Of a stretch of DNA of 64,000 bases, positions 37,280 to 45,835 are shown piece by piece. Both the position numbers and the translations under genes were made by a program. The notes beneath the pieces are model-generated. The model was given only the letters and a program-made list of their open reading frames with translations. It searched no databases and had not been told where the DNA came from. The stretch's first letter is position 1; every line of letters begins with the position of its first letter. This stretch comes from Sphingomonas asaccharolytica NBRC 15499 (GTDB taxonomy: Bacteria > Pseudomonadota > Alphaproteobacteria > Sphingomonadales > Sphingomonadaceae): positions 1-64,000 of the forward strand of contig NZ_BCYU01000016.1 of the NCBI RefSeq assembly GCF_001598355.1, read 5' to 3'.

Positions 37280-38311
37280 CTAGCAAGCAAGCCAGGTGTC
37301 GTTGAGACGATAACCGTGCGGAAACGGATCGTCGGGATCGGCGCCGTAATAGGAAACGCCCGTCAGCCACGCCCGCCCCGCGACCCGCGTCACCACGCCG
37401 GGGCCGCCGCCCACTTTGGTCTCCGCCTCGATCCCGCAGAGGAATTCGGTGTCGAGGATCGAGGTGTGGACGAACCGCTCGCCGACCGCGAGATCGCCGC
37501 GTGCGTGCATCAGCGCCATCCGCGCCGAGCTGCCGGTGCCGCACGGGCTGCGGTCGATGCGGCCGGGCGAGACGACCACGGCATTCTTCGCGGTCTTGAC
37601 CCCGTCGCGCTCGGTCAGCGGCCCGGCGAACAGGGCCTGGTTGATCGTGTGGATACCCGGATTCTCAGGATGGACCGAGGGCAATTGCTCGGCCGCGGCA
37701 AGCTTGATCCGCTCGCCCATCTCGACCAGCGCGCGTGCCTCGTCGCGGGCCAGGGTGAAGCCGAGCTTTTCGGCGTCGACGATCACGTAGATCATCCCGC
37801 CATAAGAGACGTCGACCGAGACGATACCGAGCCCGGGTACTTCGATCGCTGCGTCGCGATGCATGACGAAGGCGGGCACGTTGCGGAACGACACGCGACG
37901 ACATTTGCCGTTAGCGCATTCGGCCTCGACGTGCACGAGGCCTGCGGGGGTATCGACTATTAGATGCGTGATTGGTGCTAATATTGGCACGATTCCGGTT
38001 TCGAGTGCGACGGTGACGGTGCACATCAGGTTAGAGCCTGACATTGCAGGATAATAATCCGATTCGATGACGATCATGCCGATATCCGCTTCGGGCGCGA
38101 TCGGCGGAGTCACGAGGTTGACCGCGGCGTTCACGCTGCCGCGCGGATCGGACAATAGCATGCCGCGCAGCCAGTCCTGATCGCGCATAAGTGCTTGTTG
38201 TCGCTCGAACATTGACGATGCGCGTGGCGCGATGACGCCGCCGGTGATGACCCGGCCGACCTCTCCTTCGGCATGCGCGCCGACGACCGTGATGAGGTGT
38301 TGCAAGCGCAT
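37280..38311 (-). CDS. Proline racemase/hydroxyproline epimerase superfamily enzyme
   Basis: The 343-residue enzyme has the superfamily's two catalytic blocks. The second is canonical (DRSPCGTGSSAR, C257). The first reads PAMSGSNLMC, so the usual catalytic Cys is S91 and the next-but-one His is Ser (S93). Cys/Cys members are racemases or 4-hydroxyproline epimerases and Cys/Thr members are trans-3-hydroxyproline dehydratases; Ser/Cys members are a less explored group with epimerase or dehydratase activity reported. Start ATG 38311 has GGAAG upstream, and a palindrome matching the GntR-gene operator sits 19 bases before the start. It probably opens catabolism of a hydroxyproline-like substrate. 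Confidence 0.8.
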   Translation of the reverse strand: MRLQHLITVVGAHAEGEVGRVITGGVIAPRASSMFERQQALMRDQDWLRGMLLSDPRGSVNAAVNLVTPPIAPEADIGMIVIESDYYPAMSGSNLMCTVTVALETGIVPILAPITHLIVDTPAGLVHVEAECANGKCRRVSFRNVPAFVMHRDAAIEVPGLGIVSVDVSYGGMIYVIVDAEKLGFTLARDEARALVEMGERIKLAAAEQLPSVHPENPGIHTINQALFAGPLTERDGVKTAKNAVVVSPGRIDRSPCGTGSSARMALMHARGDLAVGERFVHTSILDTEFLCGIEAETKVGGGPGVVTRVAGRAWLTGVSYYGADPDDPFPHGYRLNDTWLAC

Positions 38312-38329
38312 AATTCAGCTTCCCGATTG

Positions 38330-38342
38330 GATATTAGATACA
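38330..38342. promoter_or_regulatory. Putative GntR-family operator upstream of the racemase gene
   Basis: TGTATCTAATATC on the minus strand, matching TGTATCCAATACA at 39163-39175 in 10 of 13 positions. It lies just before the racemase-family start codon. Confidence 0.5.
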
Positions 38343-38362
38343 ATTTCAGGCGCGAAGCGATT

Positions 38363-39058
38363 TTAGTGATCCGCGGCCCGGGCCTGGCGCAGCGCCATGA
38401 CGAGGGTCCGCCCGGCATCGAGAATGTGCAGCTTCAGGAACGCGACCGCCGCTTCGGCGTCGCGTAGCGCGCAAAGCCGCAGGATCTCGCGATGCTCGCG
38501 CTCGGCCGTGTCGAGGCCGTCGGTCACCAACAGATGCAGGCGGATATAGCGTTCGACACGGAGATTGATGCCGTGGAGGACGGCCAGCGTCTGCGGCCGC
38601 CCGGCGGGAAGGTAGAGCCGGCGATGGAAGGCCCAGTTGAGCCGTCCCCAACTCGCCATGTCGCCGCGGCGATAGGATTGCTCGAGCTCGCCCAGGATGT
38701 CGCGCGCCTCGGCAATATCGCTGTCCGTCATCCGCCTGATCGCCCGCACCAGCATATCGGCTTCGAGTAAGGCGCGGAGTTCGAACAATTCTTCCACCTG
38801 CTCGGTCGGGATCGAGGTGACGACGGCGCCCTTGTGCGTCTGCATCGACACCAGCCCGCACGCTTCCAATTGCCGCAGCACCTCGCGCACGGGCATCCGG
38901 CTGACGCCATATTCCTCGGCCAGGACATCCTGGACCAGGGCCTCGCCGTCGCGGAACTCGCCGCTCAGGATCCGTTCCTGCAGCGATTCGCGAATGTCCG
39001 CGGGGAGGCTCCGCCGCTCGATCTCATGCCGCTCCGATGGCGACTCCAGCACTGCCAT
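38363..39058 (-). CDS. GntR-family regulator, FCD type
   Basis: The 231-residue repressor-type protein has an N-terminal winged helix (LPADIRESLQERILSGEFRDG, VLAEEYGVSRMPVREVLRQLEACGLV, HKGAVVTSI) and a C-terminal all-helical FCD ligand domain with metal-type histidines (WAFHRRLY, EHREIL, LKLHIL). Such proteins usually sense a metabolite of the pathway they control. AGGA precedes the ATG. The divergent aldolase gene starts 139 bases away with a palindrome between them. It likely represses both arms of the cluster. Confidence 0.88.
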   Translation of the reverse strand: MAVLESPSERHEIERRSLPADIRESLQERILSGEFRDGEALVQDVLAEEYGVSRMPVREVLRQLEACGLVSMQTHKGAVVTSIPTEQVEELFELRALLEADMLVRAIRRMTDSDIAEARDILGELEQSYRRGDMASWGRLNWAFHRRLYLPAGRPQTLAVLHGINLRVERYIRLHLLVTDGLDTAEREHREILRLCALRDAEAAVAFLKLHILDAGRTLVMALRQARAADH

Positions 39059-39150
39059 TTTCCTGTCCTTTGCCTTGGCGAAACGCCGCCGCTTGCGGAG
39101 CCGATGTGCCGAAATCGAGCCCCTGCCGCAATCGCTATCGACATCCTAGT

Positions 39151-39176
39151 TTGTATTTTATATGTATCCAATACAA
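39151..39176. promoter_or_regulatory. Putative GntR-family operator between gntR and aldolase genes
   Basis: TGTAT-CCA-ATACA is a perfect palindrome at 39163-39175. A further TTGTAT at 39151-39156 pairs with ATACAA at 39171-39176. It is placed in the divergent promoter region, directly before the aldolase ribosome site. Confidence 0.6.
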
Positions 39177-39197
39177 TAATTGACGGAGAAAAAGGGC

Positions 39198-40103
39198 ATG
39201 GCTGAGGCGTGGACGGGCGTTTTCCCGGCGGTGACGACGAAAATGACGCAGGCGGGAAATCTCGATTTCGACATGATTCGCGCAAGTATCGACCGGCTGG
39301 TGACCAACGGCGTGTCGGGCGTGATCGTCCTGCCGATGCTCGGCGAAAATGCCTCGCTGACTCTCGCCGAACGCGAAAGCGTCATCCGCACCGCGGTCGA
39401 AACCGTCGGCGGGCGCGTCCCGGTCCTCTCCGGACTCGCCGAGATCACGCTCGACACCGCGCGGGCCAATGCGAAGCTCTACAAATCCTGGGGTGCGCAA
39501 GGGCTGATGGTCTTCCCCAGCCTGGGCTATAAGAGCGATCCGCGCGAGACCGCCACCTGGTATCGCGGCGTGGCGGGCGCGTCGGACCTGCCGATCATGA
39601 TCTACAACAACCCGATCGCTTATGGCGTCGACGTCACGCCGGCCGTGCTTGAGACGCTGGCCGACGTGCCCGAGATCGTCTGCGTCAAGGAAGAGAGCGG
39701 CGACATCCGCCGCGTCACCGATCTGCGCGTGGCCTTGGGCGACCGGTTCAGCGTGTTCTGCGGGGTCGACGATTTGATCGTCGAGAGCATGGCGCTCGGC
39801 ACGACCGGCTGGGTGTCGGGCATGACCAATGTCTGGCCGAAACAGTGCGTCGCGTTGTTCGAGCTGTGCCGCAACGAGCAATTCGCCAAGGCGCGCGAGC
39901 TCTACCGGATGCTCACGCCGAGCTTCCACCTCGATACGCATGTCAAGCTGGTCCAGTACATCAAACTCGCCGAGAACATCGTCTATGGCGCGCCCGAATG
40001 GACCCGCTCGCCCCGCCTCTCGCTGATCGACGAGGAGCGGAGCTTCGTCGTTGACACGGTCCGCGGCGCCATCGATCAGCTCGCCGACTCCGCTTGGGCC
40101 TGA
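39198..40103 (+). CDS. DapA-family lyase/aldolase (dihydrodipicolinate synthase superfamily)
   Basis: The 301-residue class I TIM-barrel enzyme has Schiff-base K164 (VCVKEESGD) and Tyr136 (IMIYNNP). The substrate-carboxylate loop reads GENASLT in place of the G-T-T-G-E of true DapA, so it is a catabolic paralogue. Members include pyrroline-4-hydroxy-2-carboxylate deaminase of hydroxyproline breakdown, which would fit this neighbourhood. An alternative is another keto-acid aldolase. The ATG at 39198 is preferred over a TTG six codons earlier because GGAGAAAAAGGG lies just before it. It is followed by ridA. Confidence 0.85.
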   Translation: MAEAWTGVFPAVTTKMTQAGNLDFDMIRASIDRLVTNGVSGVIVLPMLGENASLTLAERESVIRTAVETVGGRVPVLSGLAEITLDTARANAKLYKSWGAQGLMVFPSLGYKSDPRETATWYRGVAGASDLPIMIYNNPIAYGVDVTPAVLETLADVPEIVCVKEESGDIRRVTDLRVALGDRFSVFCGVDDLIVESMALGTTGWVSGMTNVWPKQCVALFELCRNEQFAKARELYRMLTPSFHLDTHVKLVQYIKLAENIVYGAPEWTRSPRLSLIDEERSFVVDTVRGAIDQLADSAWA

Positions 40104-40129
40104 GCCTGCTTTTCAAAAGGGACAATCGC

Positions 40130-40486
40130 ATGACCGAGATCAAACGCTGGCACCCGACCGCGCGCATGAACCAGATGACGGCCTATAACGGCCTGATCTT
40201 CACCGCCGGCCAGGTCGCCGAGGAGAATGCCGGCAAGAGCGTCGCGGAGCAGACCGCCGAGATCCTGCGCAATATCGACGGCCTGCTCGCCGAAGCCGGC
40301 AGCGACAAGAGCCGCATCCTGAGCGCGACCATCTATCTGGCCGATATCGCCAGCTTCGCCGAGATGAACAGCGTGTGGGACGCGTGGGTTGCGCGCGACG
40401 CCATGCCGGCGCGCGCGACGGTCGAGGCGCGGCTGACCGGGCCGGAATATGCGGTGGAGATCAGCGTGATCGCGGCGGGCTCATAG
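40130..40486 (+). CDS. ridA: RidA/YjgF family enamine/imine deaminase
   Basis: The 118-residue RidA-family protein hydrolyses reactive enamine/imine intermediates released by PLP dehydratases. It shows AYNGLIFTAGQVAEE, QTAEILRNIDGLLAEAGSDKSRILSATIYL (partial block) and the active-site arginine in MPARATVEARLTGPEYAVEI. The ATG at 40130 follows AAGGGA; an earlier in-frame ATG overlaps the aldolase end. Linked to a dehydratase and imine-producing enzymes nearby, it probably clears their 2-aminoacrylate-type or cyclic-imine products. Confidence 0.9.
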   Translation: MTEIKRWHPTARMNQMTAYNGLIFTAGQVAEENAGKSVAEQTAEILRNIDGLLAEAGSDKSRILSATIYLADIASFAEMNSVWDAWVARDAMPARATVEARLTGPEYAVEISVIAAGS

Positions 40487-40494
40487 AACGCGTT

Positions 40495-41403
40495 CTAGAT
40501 CGCCAGCGTTTCCCCGTCCGCGGGAATGAGCAGGCGCTGGTCGTAGCCATCGCGCTTCGAGAAGGCACGCAGGTCGGCTCGACTGAGGATGCAGTGATTG
40601 ACCGCTTCCATGTGACTGGCGATCAGCGTGGCGTTCGGCGCGGCACGATGCACGGCGAGGACGTCGGTGGGGCCCATGATGATCGGGTCCAATCCGATCA
40701 CCGTCGCCATGCCCGCGTTCAATACGATCACGTCCGGAGCGTAGCGGGCGATGGCGCGCTCGACCTCGGCATTCCAGATCGTGTCGCCGGCGACATAGAG
40801 CGTCTTGTGCGCGGGATGGCGCATGACGAAGCCGCTGACCGGGCCGAGGATCTGCGGCAGCGCCTTTAGCGCCGCGTCGGTGCCATGCTGGCCGCCGGTA
40901 CGGGACAGGCGCACTCCCTGAAACTCGGTATTTTCGCCCAGCAGCCGCACATCGGAGAAGCCGGCCGATCGGAGCTGGGTGGCGTCCGCGGCATTCTGCG
41001 CGAAGATCGGCCGCGACTTGTTCAGCTTGGCCTGCGCCGCCGCGTCCCAATGGTCGGGATGCAGGTGCGTCACGATGACGGCGTCCACATCGACGATCGA
41101 GGCGAGCGGCATGGGCAGCGGCACCAGCGGGTTGCGCCGCTGGCTGTTCGCCGTTCCCTCGAAGCCGGGATAGGCGTCCTTGTCTCCCAGCAGCGGATCG
41201 ACCAGGAAGCGGACTCCGCCATAGTCGATGCGCAAGGTCGCGTTACGCACCTGGGTCAGGCTCGCGCTTCGCGTGGAACGCTCGGTGACGGCACTGGCCG
41301 ACACGTTCGCGGCGAGTAGCGCCGAGCCGAGCAGCGCACCACCGCCGGTGATGATTGCCTGGCGGCGTGTCAATGCGTTCGGCGCGTGCGAAATATCGAC
41401 CAT
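40495..41403 (-). CDS. Tat-exported metallo-beta-lactamase-fold hydrolase (UlaG-like)
   Basis: The 302-residue protein has a twin-arginine signal (LTRRQAIITGGGALLGSALLA). It has the MBL-fold metal motif THLHPDHWD, then a conserved histidine in GGQHGTD, an aspartate in YVAGDTIWN, and a C-terminal histidine in LIASHMEAVNH. The subgroup resembles UlaG-like lactonases and phosphodiesterases; the substrate is unknown. GAGGGAAG precedes the ATG. It is the last gene in an operon with a DJ-1/PfpI protein and an alpha/beta hydrolase. Confidence 0.85.
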   Translation of the reverse strand: MVDISHAPNALTRRQAIITGGGALLGSALLAANVSASAVTERSTRSASLTQVRNATLRIDYGGVRFLVDPLLGDKDAYPGFEGTANSQRRNPLVPLPMPLASIVDVDAVIVTHLHPDHWDAAAQAKLNKSRPIFAQNAADATQLRSAGFSDVRLLGENTEFQGVRLSRTGGQHGTDAALKALPQILGPVSGFVMRHPAHKTLYVAGDTIWNAEVERAIARYAPDVIVLNAGMATVIGLDPIIMGPTDVLAVHRAAPNATLIASHMEAVNHCILSRADLRAFSKRDGYDQRLLIPADGETLAI

Positions 41404-41470
41404 CTAATATCTTCCCTCAACCGGCGTTTCCGGGCGGTCGGCGCGCGCGCCGCCGCCCGGGACGTTGCGC

Positions 41471-42232
41471 CTAGTTGGCGTCGGCGGCCGCAGTCTCGAT
41501 GAAGGCCGCGACTTCCTGAGGGTGCGATAGCATCACCGCGTGACTGCTCTTTATCTCCACGATTTTGGCTTTCGCGCGGCTCGCCATGAAATGCTGGAGA
41601 CTGGGGGGAATCATGTGGTCCTCCAGCGTCAGCATGTGGTGCACAGGCTTGCTCTTCCACGCTGCCTTGGTGAGCTTGAACTGAACTGCTCCCAAGCCCC
41701 AGGGTACCTGCGAAGCGTTCATGAACCGTGTCGTGGAGGCGGGTACGTCGGCTGCGAAAGACGTTGGAAACTTGGCGGGATCCACGAGCAGGAATCCATC
41801 CGCCGGCGGCAGGAGGGGTGCGGCTTCCTCACCCGGGTGGGGCCTCGTCGCGAGATCGTAGACGGACTCGCCCACGTCGGGTTCATAAGCCGCGATGTAA
41901 ACGAGCGACTTCACCTTCGGATCGTCGCCAGCCAGGGTGATGACCGCGCCGCCATAGCTGTGGCCGACCAGCAGAACCGGCTTGGTCGCCTTGGCAATCA
42001 CCTGACGCGTCGCCTCGACATCGCCCTCGAGCGTGACGGTCGGGTTCTGGACGACCAGCACTTCATAACCGTCCTTGGTCAGGATGTCGTAGACCGACTT
42101 CCACCCCGAGGCATCGACGAACGCGCCGTGCACCAGGACGATCGAAACGGGCTTGTCGGGCGCGCGGGCCTGAGCGGCGGAGGAAGCGGTGGTAGCCATG
42201 GCGAGAAGCACTCCTGCAATAAGATGTTTCAC
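41471..42232 (-). CDS. Secreted alpha/beta hydrolase (EstC-like)
   Basis: The 253-residue hydrolase has a signal peptide (HLIAGVLLAMATTASSAAQARA). The alpha/beta-hydrolase core shows VLVHGAFVDASGW, nucleophile elbow VGHSYGG, an acid region near TLEDHMIPP, and the histidine in KSSHAVMLSHP. This matches the small EstC/MeNP-like esterase group. The GTG at 42232 lies 8 bases after GGAG and is preferred to a GTG three codons earlier that abuts the GGAG. It is the middle gene of the operon starting with the DJ-1/PfpI protein. Confidence 0.82.
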   Translation of the reverse strand: MKHLIAGVLLAMATTASSAAQARAPDKPVSIVLVHGAFVDASGWKSVYDILTKDGYEVLVVQNPTVTLEGDVEATRQVIAKATKPVLLVGHSYGGAVITLAGDDPKVKSLVYIAAYEPDVGESVYDLATRPHPGEEAAPLLPPADGFLLVDPAKFPTSFAADVPASTTRFMNASQVPWGLGAVQFKLTKAAWKSKPVHHMLTLEDHMIPPSLQHFMASRAKAKIVEIKSSHAVMLSHPQEVAAFIETAAADAN

Positions 42233-42341
42233 TGACGTCACTCCAGGTTGAACGGGTCGCCCGCTTCCGGCCCGGATGCCCCGGGGAGATGCCGGGGCAG
42301 GAAGCGCGCATCACCGGGTTGGGATCGGGTCCGGTCCGCCG

Positions 42342-43136
42342 TCAGGCGTGGCCGAGCTTGCGATCCAGGGCGGCGATAAGGGCCTTGGCAATCGGATGAT
42401 CCGAGCGCGGGTTCTGGCCGGTGATCAGCTCGCGATCTTCGATGACATAGGGCTCGAAGTCCGGCCCGGTATCGACGATAGCGCCCGCCAGTTCGAGCGC
42501 GTAGGGCATGTCGAAATAGAGCTTGGCGTGGAGGATCTTGTCCTCGATCACTTTCTCCTCGCTCTTCTGAAAGACCGTCATCCGGTACCCGGCATATTGC
42601 CAGTCCCCGGCCCATTCCCTGGCCTTCTCCGGATCGCCGGCGATCAGGGCGGCGCGGAACTCGCGTGCATAGGGCATGGCCGCGGTCGACGAGATTGGTC
42701 CGTGGCACAGCATCGCGGTCGGCTTCTGATGCTCGTGGAAGTGACGCAGGATTTCTCCGACCTCCTGGTCTTGCATCAGGTCGACGATCGGTGCCTGGCC
42801 GCCGGGAATGAAGACCCCATCATAGTTGTCCAGCCCCTCGTCGAGGATCGAGCGCAGCGTGCGCCCCTGCATCGACGGGTCAGTGGCGTAAAAGACCTTG
42901 GCGTGCTCATAGGCGTGCACGTCGCCACCGAAATGCGCCGGCGCATCCGAGGCCTTGTCGATCGTCGGCGGCGCGCCATTCGCCGTGGCAAGCACGACTT
43001 CATAACCGGCATCGATGAGTGCCATCACCGGCACGACCGTTTCATTGAGATACTGGCCGGTGGCGCCCCAATAGCCGCCCCTGGTCTCGATGCGCGTAGC
43101 ATTCGAGCCGATGACGACGACCTTTCCCTTACTCAT
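42342..43136 (-). CDS. DJ-1/PfpI family protein (HchA-like)
   Basis: The 264-residue protein of the class I glutamine-amidotransferase-like DJ-1/PfpI family has the nucleophile-elbow cysteine in TAMLCHGPIS, GVFIPGGQAPIVDL and NPRSDHPIAKAL. The extended length and GGYWGATGQYLNE start resemble Hsp31/HchA-type members, some of which act as glyoxalase III or chaperones. GGAGGG precedes the ATG. It heads a three-gene operon with two hydrolases, perhaps for detoxification of reactive carbonyls; this is inference. Confidence 0.83.
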   Translation of the reverse strand: MSKGKVVVIGSNATRIETRGGYWGATGQYLNETVVPVMALIDAGYEVVLATANGAPPTIDKASDAPAHFGGDVHAYEHAKVFYATDPSMQGRTLRSILDEGLDNYDGVFIPGGQAPIVDLMQDQEVGEILRHFHEHQKPTAMLCHGPISSTAAMPYAREFRAALIAGDPEKAREWAGDWQYAGYRMTVFQKSEEKVIEDKILHAKLYFDMPYALELAGAIVDTGPDFEPYVIEDRELITGQNPRSDHPIAKALIAALDRKLGHA

Positions 43137-43366
43137 GACGCCCTCCGTTGTGGCGATCTGCCGAAACAGCAGTCACACGTCTGATACGCTCACGGCGTCG
43201 GTCTCGGTCGTGAATTGCGGTAAGTTTGGGTTAAGCGAAAAACGTGGCGCCGGAAGCCGGCCGGGCTAGCCGTGCCCGAGATCAATCGCCCGGCGATCGG
43301 ACTTGAGTAGCGGGTCAGTTTGAAATCAGTCATGCAAAGTAGCGTTGGCTGCGCTATGTGCCGCGC

Positions 43367-43546
43367 ATGACGGTTAGATCACCTGGAACGAACGCGCCGC
43401 TTCGGCGGCGCACAGAGCAAGCTCTAAAGCGTAAGGCCGAGTTGATCGCGCGTTACGTTGAAGAGGGGATGACCGAGGAAGAGGCCACCGAGCGCGCGCA
43501 GAACGAAATGCGCGACAACGGCAAAGGCGATTGGCGTCGTGGATGA
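43367..43546 (+). CDS. Small hypothetical protein of mobile-island type
   Basis: The 59-residue basic protein reads RRRTEQALKRKAELIARYVEEGMTEEEATERAQNEM. It is helical with no known domain; similar short proteins occur next to plasmid or island genes. The ATG at 43367 was chosen; GTG at 43358 is an alternative. Its stop overlaps the next ATG (ATGA). Confidence 0.55.
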   Translation: MTVRSPGTNAPLRRRTEQALKRKAELIARYVEEGMTEEEATERAQNEMRDNGKGDWRRG

Positions 43547-43764
43547 CCAAGACGCCTAAGCGCCCACGCGATCCTAACCAGTTGGCGAAGCTGATTGCCG
43601 ACATCGCGACGGGCGAAGTCGAAGAGGGCGAACCCAGCGCCACAGCCCAACGTGCTTCGAAGGCTGGGACTGCAGGCGGACCTGCACGGGCAAAGGCGTT
43701 AACACCCGCGCAGCGCTCCGAGATTGCTAGTGTTGCGGCGCAGGCCAGGTGGAAGAAATCTTAA
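43543..43764 (+). CDS. Small basic histone-like hypothetical protein
   Basis: The 73-residue protein reads KRPRDPNQLAKLIADIATGEVEE followed by a GG-x-x-R-A-x-x-L-T-P region and QARWKKS end. This composition is typical of a widespread small 'RPRDxNQLAKLxVDxAxGE' family found alone or in islands, with AlaLys-rich C-terminus suggesting nucleic-acid binding. It is coupled to the previous gene. Confidence 0.6.
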   Translation: MTKTPKRPRDPNQLAKLIADIATGEVEEGEPSATAQRASKAGTAGGPARAKALTPAQRSEIASVAAQARWKKS

Positions 43765-44255
43765 GCGGCCGCCTTATCCCGCCGGTCTCGAGCCAATCTC
43801 TCGGCCGCCTCCCGTTCCGCCACGTCTTCTGTGAAGTCTAAGACTGGCTGTATCGGGAGCTGGTCAGGGTGAGCCTCACTAAAGTGATCGGCATCCATTT
43901 TCATGGAAAAGCAGTCATCTGCGATCGAGCGGCGGCGCTGGCCGATGGATTTCGACATGAAGGAATGCGAGGCATTCTTGTCGATATCTGCCCACAGATT
44001 AAGCTGAACGCCGCCGACGTTCGTGCGAACCGAGTGCTTAGCGCGATACCACCGTTTTCCGTCGAAGCGTTTTTGAGCTCGCGCGCCCTCCGCGATAATC
44101 TCGCGGCACATTTTTCGGATGTCCATCGGCGCGGGCCTGAAGAGACCCTTGCCGAGCGCCCATTCGGCTACCTCATCTAACGAGGCAGGGTCATTTGTCA
44201 CCTCGTCGAGATAACGATCTAAAATGTCTGCGCCTTGTTCTCTGCGAGTTGCCAT
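43761..44255 (-). CDS. Hypothetical protein (island-associated)
   Basis: The 164-residue charged protein reads LDRYLDEVTNDPASLDEVAEWALGKGLF, then KHSVRTNVGGVQLNLWADID, QRRRSIADDCFSMKMDADHF and LDFTEDVAEREAAE. This pattern is shared by a family of unknown proteins often found beside HigA/ImmA-type genes. Its start lies 10 bases after the HigA stop in the same direction, so it is probably the third gene of the higBA operon. Confidence 0.6.
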   Translation of the reverse strand: MATRREQGADILDRYLDEVTNDPASLDEVAEWALGKGLFRPAPMDIRKMCREIIAEGARAQKRFDGKRWYRAKHSVRTNVGGVQLNLWADIDKNASHSFMSKSIGQRRRSIADDCFSMKMDADHFSEAHPDQLPIQPVLDFTEDVAEREAAERLARDRRDKAAA

Positions 44256-44265
44256 TATTCAAATC

Positions 44266-45426
44266 CTAAAGCGAAGCCTTCGCGATGGTCCCAAACCCAT
44301 CAACAACGCTGGTGGGTAGGATGTGCTGCCTCACGGCTACCAACCACCTGCGAAGCCATGCGTAATCGCCTTTCAAATACTGAATTTGACCGACCACGAT
44401 GGCAGGATGCACTTCGTTCAGGCTCGAGAAGCCGATAACGTCCTTCTCGGCCACGTAAGGAGCTTTGCGCCGATAGAATGAAATGAGTTTGTCGTGAGGA
44501 AACGGAAAATTCTTCGCCGCGTCATCCGCTACGGCCTCTTGAGCTTCAACTTCGGCATCCAAATTCGAAGTAGCAAACGGATCATCAAGATTACTGTCGA
44601 TAATCTCATTACCGTTCTTGCCATGCCCTTGAAGGACATGCTCAATCTCATGAATCAACACGAACCAAAAGTTATCGAGACGGTTGTGACGAAGGGTTAA
44701 TCCAATAGCAGGTTCGTCGCCAATCCATGTGCAGACGCCATCAATCTTGCAGTTGTGCAGCTTCTCCACGATCACAAAACGAACGCCGCATTCGGCCAAT
44801 ATTTCAGGCACAAACCTGATATCTTCTGCGTCAACCATTAAAGCTCGTAGCCGGGAGAGCGCCGCTTTCAGCTTGTCTGCATCATAGGCCGGAACAGCAA
44901 TCGCGCGGGCAAGTTGCCGAACTCGAAAGAGCCACGCCAACTCTTCGGGGCTATGCCGCTCATCCGTCTTCCGCGCTGCCGCGACGAAGCTGACATTGTC
45001 ATTGTCGGCCATTTCGAAAAAGCGCGTGAACTGCATTTCCAATACGCTCTGCTCGGCCTCTTCCAACCAACCACGGCTGATCATCTCGCGGATTGGATAT
45101 CGGGTTTGAAGTCCTGCACGGGCCTTGATGGATGGATCCGGATCGCGCGCTTCGCGAAGCTCCCATTCCTTTTGAAGGCCCGCCCAAACCGAAGCAGACG
45201 TGCCGAAAGCCTCGCCTAACGCTTTAGCCATCTCGGCACTGACACCGGACTTCCCGGAAATTACTTTCGTGATGGTCTGCTCGGAATAGCCAAGAATGAA
45301 AGCGAGGTCGCGTTGCGACCACCCGCGCGCCTCCAACTCTTCCCGAATGTAAACACCGGGAGGTTCGGCAAAATTGTCGAAGATTGGCTCGTCGCCATTC
45401 TTGTACAATACGTCTCCCTTACTCAT
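44266..45426 (-). CDS. higA: HigA-type antitoxin fused to ImmA/IrrE metallopeptidase
   Basis: The 386-residue protein has an N-terminal XRE helix-turn-helix (about 30-80: REELEARGWSQRDLAFILGYSEQTITKVISGKSG in overlapping parts). It has a large C-terminal ImmA/IrrE (DUF955) domain with zinc motif HEIEH at 259-263. It should repress its own operon and neutralise the toxin encoded just upstream; the peptidase may cleave a repressor under stress. The ATG at 45426 overlaps the toxin gene end by 8 bases. Many HigA proteins lack the peptidase, so this is the long variety. Confidence 0.85.
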   Translation of the reverse strand: MSKGDVLYKNGDEPIFDNFAEPPGVYIREELEARGWSQRDLAFILGYSEQTITKVISGKSGVSAEMAKALGEAFGTSASVWAGLQKEWELREARDPDPSIKARAGLQTRYPIREMISRGWLEEAEQSVLEMQFTRFFEMADNDNVSFVAAARKTDERHSPEELAWLFRVRQLARAIAVPAYDADKLKAALSRLRALMVDAEDIRFVPEILAECGVRFVIVEKLHNCKIDGVCTWIGDEPAIGLTLRHNRLDNFWFVLIHEIEHVLQGHGKNGNEIIDSNLDDPFATSNLDAEVEAQEAVADDAAKNFPFPHDKLISFYRRKAPYVAEKDVIGFSSLNEVHPAIVVGQIQYLKGDYAWLRRWLVAVRQHILPTSVVDGFGTIAKASL

Positions 45427-45721
45427 AATGATTACTAATCTCCAGAATAACAACTTCTAACGGCTGACAATCTCGGTCTATTTCCAAAAGAATCCGCCAT
45501 TGGTCATTCAACCGGATTGAACGTTGGCTCTCGCGGTCTCCAACCAACTTTTCGTAATGCAAACTGACCATGGCGTAGAGGTCACGCTCGTCTTGCGCTT
45601 CGCGAATGAACCTAAGGCGGCGACGAGCGACTTGGACCACCTGAACCGGCAGCTTGAGCCGGTGAGCCTGGTTAGTCTCGACGAGCGCCAAACGGTCATC
45701 CCCGAACCTTACTTTCATCAT
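45419..45721 (-). CDS. higB: HigB/RelE-type toxin
   Basis: This is a toxin of about 100 residues in the RelE superfamily, probably a ribosome-dependent mRNA interferase. It shows RRRLRFIREAQDERDLYAM, LHYEKLVGDRESQRSIRLNDQWRILLEI and a C-terminal ISNHYE. The toxin gene comes before the antitoxin gene, as is normal for higBA. The start is either of two adjacent ATGs (45721 or 45718). Confidence 0.85.
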   Translation of the reverse strand: MMKVRFGDDRLALVETNQAHRLKLPVQVVQVARRRLRFIREAQDERDLYAMVSLHYEKLVGDRESQRSIRLNDQWRILLEIDRDCQPLEVVILEISNHYE

Positions 45722-45835
45722 TCCCACAGCCGCTAGCACACCTTTGCCAAAAAGTCAACAACGCGAATTGAACAAATGCTTTAAACTGACATATATGCTT
45801 GACTAGCGCCTCTGAAAGGACCAGATGAAGGTTCC

